Assembly (NCBI RefSeq): GCF_900107765.1
Contig: NZ_FNQY01000017.1
Coordinates: 1 to 64,000 of the forward strand
Direction: 5' to 3'
From: Arachidicoccus rhizosphaerae
Lineage (GTDB): Bacteria > Bacteroidota > Bacteroidia > Chitinophagales > Chitinophagaceae
Length of the DNA stretch: 64,000 bases
A model generated the notes under the pieces. The model was not told where the DNA came from, did not search any database, and saw only the letters and a program-made list of their open reading frames with translations. The stretch's first letter is position 1, and the number at the start of each line of letters is the position of its first letter. A program made the position numbers and the translations under genes. Shown in pieces: positions 17,311 to 25,491 of this stretch.

Positions 17311-18690
17311 TTATAAATCTGTAATCAACTTATAGCGGGGGACCAGTGCCTTCATACAAACCCAGGCAACCAGGTAGGCCACCGCACAAATGGCGAACAT
17401 GATGGTGTAGCCGGTAGACAGGTGACCTTCTTTGGCATAGGCATCAAAGATCCAGCCGCCGATTTTGCTGATAACAACGCCGCCAATTCCTCCTGCCAGG
17501 CCTCCGATACCGGTTACGGTACCTACGGCTTTCTTAGGGAACATATCTGAAACGGTGGTGAAGATATTAGCTGACCAGGCCTGATGCGCAGAGGCGCCGA
17601 TGCCGATGAAAAATACCGGAACCCAGAAACTGATGTGTCCCAGGGGTTGAGCCAAAAGCACCAGTAGCGGAAATAGCGCAATAATAAACATGGCCCTCAT
17701 ACGTCCGTCATAAGGAGACATGCCCTTATTGATAAAGTATTTTGGAAAATAGCCGCCGCCGATACTACCAAACATGGTCATGGTGTATAAAACTGCCAGC
17801 GGTATCATAATAGCTTCGCCGCTGATGCCATATTCCGCATCCAGATAAGCGGGCAGCCAAAACAGGAAAAACCACCAAACACCGTCCGTCATAAATTTAC
17901 CAATGGCAAACGCCCAGGTTTGTTTATACCCCAATAAAGTGCGCCATTTAGGTTTCTGTTCTGCTTTATCCGGATTGACCAGTGCCTTTTCATGCGTTTC
18001 ATCACTATTGATATAAGCCAGTTCTTCAGCGGAAAGTCTTTTTTGATTTTCTGGTTTATCATAATAGATCCACCAGAAAATCAGCCATAAAAAGCCCATG
18101 GCTCCGATGGAGATAAAAGCAGCCTGCCAGCCCCAGTGTTTTTCAATCCAGGGTACAGTAAGGGGAGCCAGTACGGCTCCGATATTAGCGCCCGAGTTGA
18201 AAATACCGGTGGCATAAGCCCTGTCTTTTTTAGGAAAATACTCCGCGGTTGCCTTAATGGCCGCCGGGAAGTTACCGGCTTCACCAATAGCCAGTACGGA
18301 ACGGGATATTAAAAAGCCAAATACAGAAAACGGGAAAATGGTCAGACCCAACAGACCGAAGAAGTTAACCAGGGCTTCTCCCATAGGAATGGCCAGCGCA
18401 TGCAGCATCGCACCTAAAGACCAGATAATCAGGGCCCAGCTATAACCTTTTTTCGTGCCTATTCTGTCTATGATTCTTCCTGCAAAAAGCAGGGCAAGGG
18501 CATAGACGAACTGGAAAATAGCGGTGATATTCGCATAATCCGTATTGGTCCAGTGATATTCTTTGGATAAGGTAGGTTGTAACAGACTCAGGACCTGTCT
18601 GTCTAAGTAGTTAATGGTGGTAGCAGCAAAGAGAAGTGCACATATGGTCCACCTGTACTTTCCCACTTGTTTCTGCATCTGATTTGTCAT
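17311..18690 (-). CDS. exuT: MFS hexuronate transporter (ExuT-like)
   Basis: Inner-membrane permease of 459 residues with about 12 hydrophobic segments, of the anion:cation symporter branch of the major facilitator superfamily. The N-terminal WTICALLFAATTINYLDRQVL segment and the RxxLAIGEAGNFPAAIKATAEYF segment match ExuT-type transporters. By context it imports D-glucuronate (and perhaps galacturonate) with protons. The start overlaps the eda stop by one base (TAATG), so the two are translationally coupled. It is the last gene before a hairpin terminator. A family-wide caveat is that sequence does not separate glucuronate from other sugar acids, but all neighbours are uronate genes. Confidence 0.9.
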   Translation of the reverse strand: MTNQMQKQVGKYRWTICALLFAATTINYLDRQVLSLLQPTLSKEYHWTNTDYANITAIFQFVYALALLFAGRIIDRIGTKKGYSWALIIWSLGAMLHALAIPMGEALVNFFGLLGLTIFPFSVFGFLISRSVLAIGEAGNFPAAIKATAEYFPKKDRAYATGIFNSGANIGAVLAPLTVPWIEKHWGWQAAFISIGAMGFLWLIFWWIYYDKPENQKRLSAEELAYINSDETHEKALVNPDKAEQKPKWRTLLGYKQTWAFAIGKFMTDGVWWFFLFWLPAYLDAEYGISGEAIMIPLAVLYTMTMFGSIGGGYFPKYFINKGMSPYDGRMRAMFIIALFPLLVLLAQPLGHISFWVPVFFIGIGASAHQAWSANIFTTVSDMFPKKAVGTVTGIGGLAGGIGGVVISKIGGWIFDAYAKEGHLSTGYTIMFAICAVAYLVAWVCMKALVPRYKLITDL

Positions 18691-19370
18691 TATAAATTGT
18701 TTTTAATCGTTTGGGTGAGTGTCAGTACTTTCTGGGTTGTATTGGTAAGCGTAGTGTAATCCTCGTTTTCCAGTATTGCTTTGGTGATTAATTTACTGCC
18801 CATGCCCACTGCTGAGACGCCGGATTTGAACCAGGCAGTGATATTTTCCTGTTCCAGGGAGACTCCGCCGGTAGGCATAAACAAAATATCAGGAAATAAA
18901 GGTTTAATGGCTGATACAAAAGAAGGGCCGAGCAGATTGCCCGGAAACAGCTTTACAAAGCCCACGCCGTTTTGTTCTGCCAGGTTAATCTCTGAGGCGG
19001 TCATACAACCCGGAATCCAGGTAAGGTTATGTTTTTGCACATAATCACTGATGGGCTGATAAAAGCAGGGAGAAATTAAAAAGTCTGCTCCTGCCTGGTG
19101 ATAAGCTTCGGCCTGCTGCTCATTTTTAATGGTGCCAATGCCCAGCAATAAATCAGGCATAGAGGCCTTTTTGAGTTCCAGCATTGCCTTGAAGTTCTCC
19201 AGGGCAGCCTCACCCCGGTTGGTATATTCTACCACACGGATGCCGGCTTCGTAGAGTGCCTGTAAGGTAGACAGTGATACTTCTCTTTTTTGATGAAAAT
19301 AAAGCGGCAGGAGGCCCTGGTTTTTTATTTTCTCAAAAATAGCTTTAGATTCATTTGAAATTGTTGCCAT
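18690..19370 (-). CDS. eda: KDPG aldolase (2-dehydro-3-deoxyphosphogluconate aldolase)
   Basis: Protein of 226 residues that splits KDPG into pyruvate and glyceraldehyde-3-phosphate. The Schiff-base Lys sits in FVKLFPG, the TPTGGV-type phosphate loop appears as MPTGGVSLEN-like sequence, and GIGTIKN and SPCFYQP are also typical. In place of the usual EVTLRT motif this protein has VVEYTNRG, seen in the Bacteroidota branch, where the enzyme is often annotated as bifunctional with 4-hydroxy-2-oxoglutarate activity. It lies 32 bases after kdgK and overlaps exuT by one base. The function follows from both sequence and pathway context. Confidence 0.92.
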   Translation of the reverse strand: MATISNESKAIFEKIKNQGLLPLYFHQKREVSLSTLQALYEAGIRVVEYTNRGEAALENFKAMLELKKASMPDLLLGIGTIKNEQQAEAYHQAGADFLISPCFYQPISDYVQKHNLTWIPGCMTASEINLAEQNGVGFVKLFPGNLLGPSFVSAIKPLFPDILFMPTGGVSLEQENITAWFKSGVSAVGMGSKLITKAILENEDYTTLTNTTQKVLTLTQTIKNNL

Positions 19371-19402
19371 AATAATGCGTTCGGGATATGAGGATTAGTT
19401 TT

Positions 19403-20437
19403 TTATGCGTTAAGTAATGCCACTCTTTTTTCTACTGTTTCAAGGGATTGTCTGGTATGGTCACCCTTTTCATAGAATTTGCCGGTGGCGGCAGCGGTGG
19501 CGAAATCCACGGTCTGTTGTGCTGAAAGGCCGGCCGCATTGCCATATAAAAGTCCTGCCATAAAGCAGTCCCCTGATCCGGCTCTGTCCGCAATCCCGTC
19601 ATAATCTTTCTGCCTGGACTGATAAAGTACCCCTTTTTGATACAGGCAGCCAAAATACCGAACCGCTTCTTCGCTTTGTGGCGCATTGAACCGGAAAGTA
19701 TAACCAACCTGCTGACATGTAGGATAAGCCTCAGTGAGTTTTTCAGCGCTTTTTTTTGCAAAGATCGCTAAAGCATCCGGATCCATGGTCTGGTCTGCTC
19801 CTGACTCCGGGTCTATGCCCAGCATCTGACCTGCTGCCCAGATATTACCCATAATAAAGGTCGCATGGCTGGCAATGGCGGGAATAATATCAATAGGAGC
19901 TTTGCCATATTTCCATAATTTGGAACGGTAGTTCAAATCTAAAGATATCGTGATTGCCCGCCTGCTGGCGGCTTCCACCAGTGCCAGGCAGCTGTCCGCC
20001 GCAGTTTGGGAAACTGCAGGAGAAATAGCCGTTAAATGCAGATGGCTGATTCCTTGCAGATAAGCATCAAAATCAACATCCTTCGGCGTTAATAAGGAAA
20101 AAGCCGAATAGGCTCTGTCATAAACAACCCCTGCACTTTTTAAGTCGGCGCCGGGTGTCAGATAATAGGTACCTATGCGGCCTTCTTTTTCGATAATGGT
20201 ACGGGTGGTGACATGACCCTGGTTTAAATAAACCTTCAAAAGGTCCGTTACCGGACTTGCCGGTAAAGCAGTACCCATGGCTACGGGTATCTGCCAGCCG
20301 GCAAGAGCCATTGCTACATTGAGTTCGGCTCCGCCGATATAGGAAGACAGCCCCCCTTTGGCGGGCCAGCCCGCTTCAGGGGAAAGTCTCAGAAGTAGTT
20401 CGCCAAAACAAAGGATTTCTTGCATCCTGCTATTCAA
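19403..20437 (-). CDS. kdgK: 2-keto-3-deoxygluconate kinase, PfkB family
   Basis: KdgK phosphorylates KDG to KDPG with ATP. The 344-residue PfkB-fold protein begins with CFGELLLRLSPEAG and YIGGAELNVAMALA, the substrate-side segment typical of KDG kinases, and carries the ATP/anion-hole motif DRAGSGDCFMAGLLYG with catalytic Asp near the C-terminus. It is cytosolic. It lies 59 bases after uxaC and 32 bases before eda. The PfkB family has many sugar specificities, so the KDG assignment depends partly on the neighbours, which make it very likely. Confidence 0.92.
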   Translation of the reverse strand: MNSRMQEILCFGELLLRLSPEAGWPAKGGLSSYIGGAELNVAMALAGWQIPVAMGTALPASPVTDLLKVYLNQGHVTTRTIIEKEGRIGTYYLTPGADLKSAGVVYDRAYSAFSLLTPKDVDFDAYLQGISHLHLTAISPAVSQTAADSCLALVEAASRRAITISLDLNYRSKLWKYGKAPIDIIPAIASHATFIMGNIWAAGQMLGIDPESGADQTMDPDALAIFAKKSAEKLTEAYPTCQQVGYTFRFNAPQSEEAVRYFGCLYQKGVLYQSRQKDYDGIADRAGSGDCFMAGLLYGNAAGLSAQQTVDFATAAATGKFYEKGDHTRQSLETVEKRVALLNA

Positions 20438-20496
20438 TTATTTATTATTTGAGTGAATGATTCTTTTGTTGTTAAATCCGGTATTTATTCCGGTGG

Positions 20497-21921
20497 TTAT
20501 TTACTATCCAGCAATTGGGGCCAGCCAAAGTAACGGGCCGCATTATTGAAGCAAATGTCCTTGATGACCTGCTGAATCCAGTCAAGTTCCTGAGCAGGTA
20601 ATTCCCCGTTTTCTACCTCATGGCCGAACAAATTACAAAGAATTCTTCTAAAATACTCATGTCTGGGATAGGAAAGGAAACTTCTGGAATCTGTCAGCAT
20701 ACCCACAAAGCGGCTTAAAAGGCCCATATTGGATAAGGCATTCATTTGACTGATCATGCCTGTTTTCTGGTCAAGGAACCACCAGGCGGCACCAAACTGA
20801 ATTTTTCCGATAGTCCGGCCGTCGTTGAAATTACCGGCCATGGTTGCGAATATCTCGTTATCAGCCGGATTCAGGTTGTAGATAATGGTTTTGGTCAGCT
20901 GATTGCTATCATCTAAGGTTCTGAGGAATTTAGAGAGTGCAACAGCCTGTTTAAAATCACCGATGGAATCGCAGCCAACATCTGCTCCCATTTGCTGTAA
21001 CAGCCGGGTATTATTATTGCGCAGCGCGCCCAGATGAAATTGCTGCACCCATCCCTTTTGATGATCCCATTGCGCAAATTTGAGCAGTAAGGCAGATTTA
21101 AATTTGCGGTTTTGAGACAGTGAAATGGTGTTGCCCTTACGTAACTCATTGAAAACGATTTCAATCTCTTCATTGGTAAAGTCTTCTGCATAGATTTCTT
21201 CCAGACCATGGTCGGACACGGAGCAGCCCATGGTAGCAAAGAAATCATGCCTGTTTTTTAGCTGGGTCAGATAGTCTTCATAACTGCTGATCTGATGGCC
21301 GGTTGCTTTTTCCAGTAAGGCGACAAATTGATTAAAGGCGGCCGGGTCTTCCGGAGCCATGGCTTTATCGGGACGGAAGGCTGGCAATACCGGAATCTCA
21401 AAACCGTCGTCTTTTAATTGCTGATGCCATTTAAGATCATCCGTCGGATCATCAGTAGTGCATACTGTTTTGACCCCCATTTTACGCAGTAAATTTTTAA
21501 CGCTGAATTGCGGTGTACGCAACATGGCGCTTGCCTTTTCATAAATGGCATCCGCAGTTTTTTCGCTTAACAGCTCTGTTATGCCAAAATAACGCTGCAG
21601 TTCCAGATGGGTCCAGTGATATAGCGGGTTACGCATGGTATAAGGAACGGTTTTAGCCCACTTAAGGAATTTTTCCTTGGATGGCTTATTGCCGGTCATA
21701 TAAGATTCATCGATGCCATTGGCCCGCATGGCTCTCCATTTATAATGATCTCCGCCAAGCCATGCTTCAGTAATATCGTTGAACTGATGGTCCTCTGCAA
21801 TTTGCTGGGGAGAAAGATGACAATGGTAGTCAATGATGGGCATGTTTTCTGCCGCTTCATGGTAAAGCTTCTTTGCTGTTTCTGATTCTAATAAGAAGTC
21901 TTTGTCTAAGAAAGGTCTCAT
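20497..21921 (-). CDS. uxaC: Glucuronate isomerase
   Basis: UxaC isomerises D-glucuronate to D-fructuronate (and D-galacturonate to D-tagaturonate). The 474-residue protein has the family N-terminus MRPFLDKDFLL and the metal-type DYHCHLSPQQIAED motif, with the characteristic FGWPQLL ending. It is the first gene of the minus-strand operon uxaC-kdgK-eda-exuT. No uxaA or uxaB is present in the locus, so the galacturonate branch is not encoded here and the operon appears glucuronate-specific. A palindrome about 60 bases upstream of its start is a candidate operator. Confidence 0.96.
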   Translation of the reverse strand: MRPFLDKDFLLESETAKKLYHEAAENMPIIDYHCHLSPQQIAEDHQFNDITEAWLGGDHYKWRAMRANGIDESYMTGNKPSKEKFLKWAKTVPYTMRNPLYHWTHLELQRYFGITELLSEKTADAIYEKASAMLRTPQFSVKNLLRKMGVKTVCTTDDPTDDLKWHQQLKDDGFEIPVLPAFRPDKAMAPEDPAAFNQFVALLEKATGHQISSYEDYLTQLKNRHDFFATMGCSVSDHGLEEIYAEDFTNEEIEIVFNELRKGNTISLSQNRKFKSALLLKFAQWDHQKGWVQQFHLGALRNNNTRLLQQMGADVGCDSIGDFKQAVALSKFLRTLDDSNQLTKTIIYNLNPADNEIFATMAGNFNDGRTIGKIQFGAAWWFLDQKTGMISQMNALSNMGLLSRFVGMLTDSRSFLSYPRHEYFRRILCNLFGHEVENGELPAQELDWIQQVIKDICFNNAARYFGWPQLLDSK

Positions 21922-21982
21922 TTGTCTTTAATTTTTTCTGTTTTGAGGTCCTGGCTGCATCAGAGGGAGGCCTTTTATTATT

Positions 21983-22000
21983 TACCAGAAAGGTCTGGTA
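21983..22000. promoter_or_regulatory. Palindrome upstream of uxaC, candidate operator
   Basis: TACCAGA-AAGG-TCTGGTA has perfect 7-bp arms and a 4-base spacer, 62 bases upstream of uxaC. The position fits a repressor or activator site for the glucuronate operon. Confidence 0.45.
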
Positions 22001-22164
22001 TATGGTAAGTGGTCTCCTATAATCAATTCACCAGCCGGACAGGCTATAAATTAAATGATACTTAATAACTAAATACTATTCGTTATTTTTCAGTTATGGT
22101 CAGCAATTTACAAAACATCCCAGTACAAGTACCGGGGTCTCTGTTATTTATTTACGCAACCGTT

Positions 22165-22178
22165 ACCGGAAAACCGGT
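22165..22178. promoter_or_regulatory. Palindrome ACCGG-AAAA-CCGGT in the uxaC/lacI control region
   Basis: Perfect 5-bp arms with a 4-base spacer, just upstream of the lacI -7 box and so overlapping the region where its -33 element should be. Candidate regulator site. Confidence 0.35.
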
Positions 22179-22187
22179 CAGGGGACT

Positions 22188-22195
22188 TATATTTG
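22188..22195 (+). promoter_or_regulatory. -7 box for the LacI-type regulator
   Basis: TATATTTG matches TAnnTTTG exactly and ends 42 bases before the regulator start. Two palindromes flank it, one on each side, as expected for an autoregulated promoter. Confidence 0.5.
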
Positions 22196-22206
22196 GGTTG
22201 AATTGT

Positions 22207-22218
22207 CTAAACGCTTAG
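22207..22218. promoter_or_regulatory. Candidate LacI-type operator
   Basis: CTAAACGCTTAG is a near-palindrome around a central CG, the usual form of LacI-family operators. It lies 12 bases after the -7 box and 19 bases before the regulator start, a classic position for autorepression. Confidence 0.5.
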
Positions 22219-22237
22219 CGGCCTTAAAGGGGGAACC

Positions 22238-23329
22238 ATGAAATTTGAACCTGTTACGATTAAACAAATGGCCCGGGATCTGAACCTGGGCATATCCACT
22301 GTTTCCAGAGCATTGCATGATAGTCATGAGATCAGTGAGGCCACCAAAAAGAGGGTGGTGGATTATGCCCGTAAGGTGAATTATATCCCGAATCCTATTG
22401 CATTGAGTCTGAGGGCTAAGCGAAACAGATCCATTGGTATTGTCATCTCTCAGTTCAATAATCCTTTTTGTTCTCAGGTCGTCAATGGTATGGAATCCGC
22501 CTTTTATAAGGCGGGATATCAGGTGTCTATCGTGCAGACCAGTGAATCGACTGAAAAAGAAATGAAAGCCATTCAGTATCTGTCTTCCAGGGTGGACGGA
22601 CTACTGGTTTCTATCTCTTCTGAAACCAAGAGTACGGAACACTTAAAGGATTTATATGAGAAAGGTATGCCGATCGTGTTTTATGACAGAATCTGCAGGG
22701 ACATCCCTACGCATATGACGCTTTCTGATAATTACCGGGGGGCTTATGAAGCCACCAGGCACCTGATCGGTCAGGGTTGCCGGAAAATAGCCTTTGTGGG
22801 CGGGGCAGCCACCCAGCCCATTGTTCAGGAGCGTCGGGCAGGTTATCTGAGCGCTCTGGAAGATGCCGGTATTACGGTGGAGGACAAATGGATTCATTTT
22901 CTGCCCAAAGGGGGAGTACATTATGTAGAAACGGAAGTCGCCATGGAACGACTGCTCAGGCTGCCCAGGGATAAAAGGCCGGACGGATTACTGACGGCCT
23001 GGGATAAAGTCACGGCCGATGCCTATAAATATTTAAGGCGTCATAATATCCGGATGCCGGAGGAGCTGGCTTTAATTGGTTTTTCTAATTTTCCCTTAAC
23101 GGACTATGTCTCACCCAGTCTGTCTGTTGTACAGCAACAGTCCGAAAAACTGGGTGAAGTCGCAGCCGGCCAGCTATTGGCCTTACTCCAATCCAAAAGA
23201 AAACCACTCAAATATCAGACAGAGGTACTGATGCCGGAAATTATCATCCGCGAATCTTCTTTAAAACTAAAATCCAAAACTGAAGAGCAGCGGGCAGTGT
23301 CTAAAATCAAAGGCGCTAAAAAAAGATAG
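22238..23329 (+). CDS. LacI-family regulator of the glucuronate locus
   Basis: DNA-binding regulator of 363 residues. The N-terminal helix-turn-helix is clear (VTIKQMARDLNLGISTVSRA, with the hinge SLRAKRNRSIGIV), followed by a periplasmic-binding-type sugar domain (ALIGFSNF and similar landmarks). It is transcribed away from uxaC and shares its control region, so it very likely represses the glucuronate genes and itself, with an intermediate such as fructuronate or KDG as inducer. It has a Lys-rich C-terminal tail of about 20 residues that is not typical of the family. The inducer is inference. Confidence 0.9.
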   Translation: MKFEPVTIKQMARDLNLGISTVSRALHDSHEISEATKKRVVDYARKVNYIPNPIALSLRAKRNRSIGIVISQFNNPFCSQVVNGMESAFYKAGYQVSIVQTSESTEKEMKAIQYLSSRVDGLLVSISSETKSTEHLKDLYEKGMPIVFYDRICRDIPTHMTLSDNYRGAYEATRHLIGQGCRKIAFVGGAATQPIVQERRAGYLSALEDAGITVEDKWIHFLPKGGVHYVETEVAMERLLRLPRDKRPDGLLTAWDKVTADAYKYLRRHNIRMPEELALIGFSNFPLTDYVSPSLSVVQQQSEKLGEVAAGQLLALLQSKRKPLKYQTEVLMPEIIIRESSLKLKSKTEEQRAVSKIKGAKKR

Positions 23330-23513
23330 CCTATCTATGCCGCCCGGGCCGGTAGTCTCCGTATAAAAAAGTTATAAGAAATATTTTTCCGGTCCGCTTT
23401 GATTTAAAAGGGGTTAACGGAAAAGTGTGCGGCTGTTGTCCTATTTGGTGTGAAAATGTTTTCAGTCAAACTTGTTCGTCTTATATATTTTGCTAATTTT
23501 ACATTTTAACACC

Positions 23514-24080
23514 ATGTTGGCATACGAATCATATACAGACGAACAGCTGACTCTTTTGTTAAAAAAAGAGGATGTAAAGGCCTTTGAGGAGATCTATCAT
23601 CGGTACTGGAAACTGATGTTTTCGATTGCACATGCAAAACTGAGCAGTATTGCCGATACCGAAGAGGTGATTCAGGATATTTTCTCTGATTTGTGGAACA
23701 GAAGAGGGGTTGTTGAGATCAATAACTCCTTGAAATCCTACCTGGCAGGCGCCGTTAAATTTCAGGTGTATACCCAACTTGCGGCCCGTTACCGGTTAAA
23801 ACAAAACCAGGAAAACCTAGCCGCGACTATAAAGCCCGGGCAGGACCTGGCTGCAGATGAAATTTACCGTTTAAAGATGATTCAGCAAGAATTAACGGCA
23901 GCGTCCAATGAACTGCCGGAGCGGTGTCGGTTAATTTACCAACTAAGCCGGGAACAGGGATATTCCAATAAAAAGATCGCTTATGAATTGAAAATCTCTG
24001 AAAAAACGGTGGAAACTCAAATCACCCGTGCCCTGAAGCATTTACGTGCTGTTCTGCAGGGAATTTTATCTTTTTTATAA
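23514..24080 (+). CDS. ECF sigma factor of glycan module 1
   Basis: RNA polymerase sigma-70 factor of the extracytoplasmic type. The ATG giving MLAYESYTDEQL is chosen because upstream codons are unusually hydrophobic for this family. Region 2 is seen in DVKAFEEIYHRYWKLM...EEVIQDIFSDLWNRR and region 4 in LPERCRLIYQLSREQGYSNKKIAYELKISEKTVETQI. It is followed by a FecR anti-sigma gene and a SusC receptor with an STN domain, the arrangement in which an outer-membrane receptor signals through FecR to the sigma factor when its glycan is present. The likely targets are the SusCD genes that follow. Confidence 0.93.
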   Translation: MLAYESYTDEQLTLLLKKEDVKAFEEIYHRYWKLMFSIAHAKLSSIADTEEVIQDIFSDLWNRRGVVEINNSLKSYLAGAVKFQVYTQLAARYRLKQNQENLAATIKPGQDLAADEIYRLKMIQQELTAASNELPERCRLIYQLSREQGYSNKKIAYELKISEKTVETQITRALKHLRAVLQGILSFL

Positions 24081-24105
24081 TAGTTATTAGGAGTAAATAA
24101 CTTAT

Positions 24106-24144
24106 AAATTATAATAAAAAATATTTAAATTTTTATTATAATTT
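24106..24144. repeat. AT-only hairpin between sigma and anti-sigma genes (module 1)
   Basis: AAATTATAATAAAAA (24106-24120) is exactly complementary to TTTTTATTATAATTT (24130-24144), with a 9-base loop. It lies 26 bases past the sigma stop and about 50 bases before the FecR start. It could be a terminator or attenuator that lets the anti-sigma factor be made in a different amount, or a processing site. Confidence 0.6.
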
Positions 24145-24193
24145 TGTAAGGGGTATTTACATTTTGTTATACATGTATATTAAATAGGTGTTA

Positions 24194-25336
24194 ATGGAGC
24201 AAGGGCAACATAAGGATGTCGCATATTTTGAGCAGCTGGCCGACCGGCTTTTAAAGGGAACGATTACCCCCGAACAAAGGCAGCAGCTGGATCAGTGGTA
24301 TATGGAACATGTGGGAGCGGATGCCCAGATTCCATCTGTGTATGTACATAGTGAGAAGGAGCATGAACAGGTCCTGCTTGAAAAATTAAAAAACCGGCTT
24401 GTTGTTCCCTCTGGCAAAAGCGCCAGGCATCGACCATTATTTTTGTGGACCGCTACCGCGGCGGCCTGTTTATTACTGGCCTTGTTGGTTACGGAAATTT
24501 TTAAGCCTGCAAATATTTCTAAAACGGAGAACAAGTCCAGGTTAACGGCATTAGGAGACCTGGCTCCCGGTCATGCAGGTGCTGTACTTCATTTATCCAA
24601 TGGTTCTACACTCGTATTGGATAGCATCGAGGACGGAACACTGATTAACCAGGATGGTATACAAATCGTCAAAGAAAACGGGCAATTGAAATATATCGGT
24701 ACAAGTGATAAGGTGGTCTATAATGATATTGTTACCCAAAGAGGCCGGCAATGGAAAATGACCTTGCCTGATGGGACTGAAGTCTGGCTCAATGCGCAGA
24801 GCTCCTTACACTACCCGATATCATTCAAAGGACAAAAAGAAAGAATTGTTCAATTGACGGGGGAAGCCTATTTTAAAGTGGCGCATAATGCTATGCAGCC
24901 TTTTAAGGTGCTGGCAGGCAAAACCGTAATAGAGGATATAGGAACAGCCTTTAATGTAAATGCTTATCAGGATGAACCCGGTATTGTAACTACCCTGGTG
25001 GAAGGGGTTGTAAAGGTGGATGATATTTTACTGAAGCCCGGACAGCAGGCCTCCCAAGGCAGCGATGGGCAGATCAAGTTGCAAATGGTCAATACCAGTG
25101 ACTATACGGCCTGGGTGAACGGGCAGTTATCCTTGGATAATGTCACTGTAAAGGAGCTGATGCGTCAATTGTCCAGATGGTATGATGTGGATATTATTTA
25201 TAAAGGCGATGTCTCCAATATCCGATTAGGGGGACTTATTGACAAAAAAGTTTATTTATCCGATATAATTTCAGTTTTAAACGCATATGGTATTCATTTA
25301 AAATTGGTTGACAATACTCTGATTGTCTCTCCCTAA
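24194..25336 (+). CDS. FecR-type anti-sigma factor of module 1
   Basis: Single-pass inner-membrane regulator of about 380 residues. It has a short cytoplasmic N-terminal domain (about 80 residues) that should bind the sigma factor, one membrane segment (FLWTATAAACLLLALLVTEIF) and a periplasmic FecR domain with the family motifs TLPDGTEVWLNAQSSL, RIVQLTGEAYFKVAHN and DIGTAFNVNAY. The C-terminal part (LMRQLSRWYDVDI) is the STN-like domain that contacts the receptor. I chose ATG at 24194 over an in-frame GTG six bases earlier. It transmits glycan signals from the SusC protein to the sigma factor. Confidence 0.93.
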   Translation: MEQGQHKDVAYFEQLADRLLKGTITPEQRQQLDQWYMEHVGADAQIPSVYVHSEKEHEQVLLEKLKNRLVVPSGKSARHRPLFLWTATAAACLLLALLVTEIFKPANISKTENKSRLTALGDLAPGHAGAVLHLSNGSTLVLDSIEDGTLINQDGIQIVKENGQLKYIGTSDKVVYNDIVTQRGRQWKMTLPDGTEVWLNAQSSLHYPISFKGQKERIVQLTGEAYFKVAHNAMQPFKVLAGKTVIEDIGTAFNVNAYQDEPGIVTTLVEGVVKVDDILLKPGQQASQGSDGQIKLQMVNTSDYTAWVNGQLSLDNVTVKELMRQLSRWYDVDIIYKGDVSNIRLGGLIDKKVYLSDIISVLNAYGIHLKLVDNTLIVSP

Positions 25337-25491
25337 AATTTAAGAATAAAACTTTTAAAAAATCAGCTGTTCAAATGAAAATGAACAGAGGAGGCTATTA
25401 TATCCATAATAGCAGGAGGCACCCTTATGTCTGAACATTAATGCATTTGATTTATAATTTTTTTATCTAACCCAAAACTTTGAAAAAAAAT

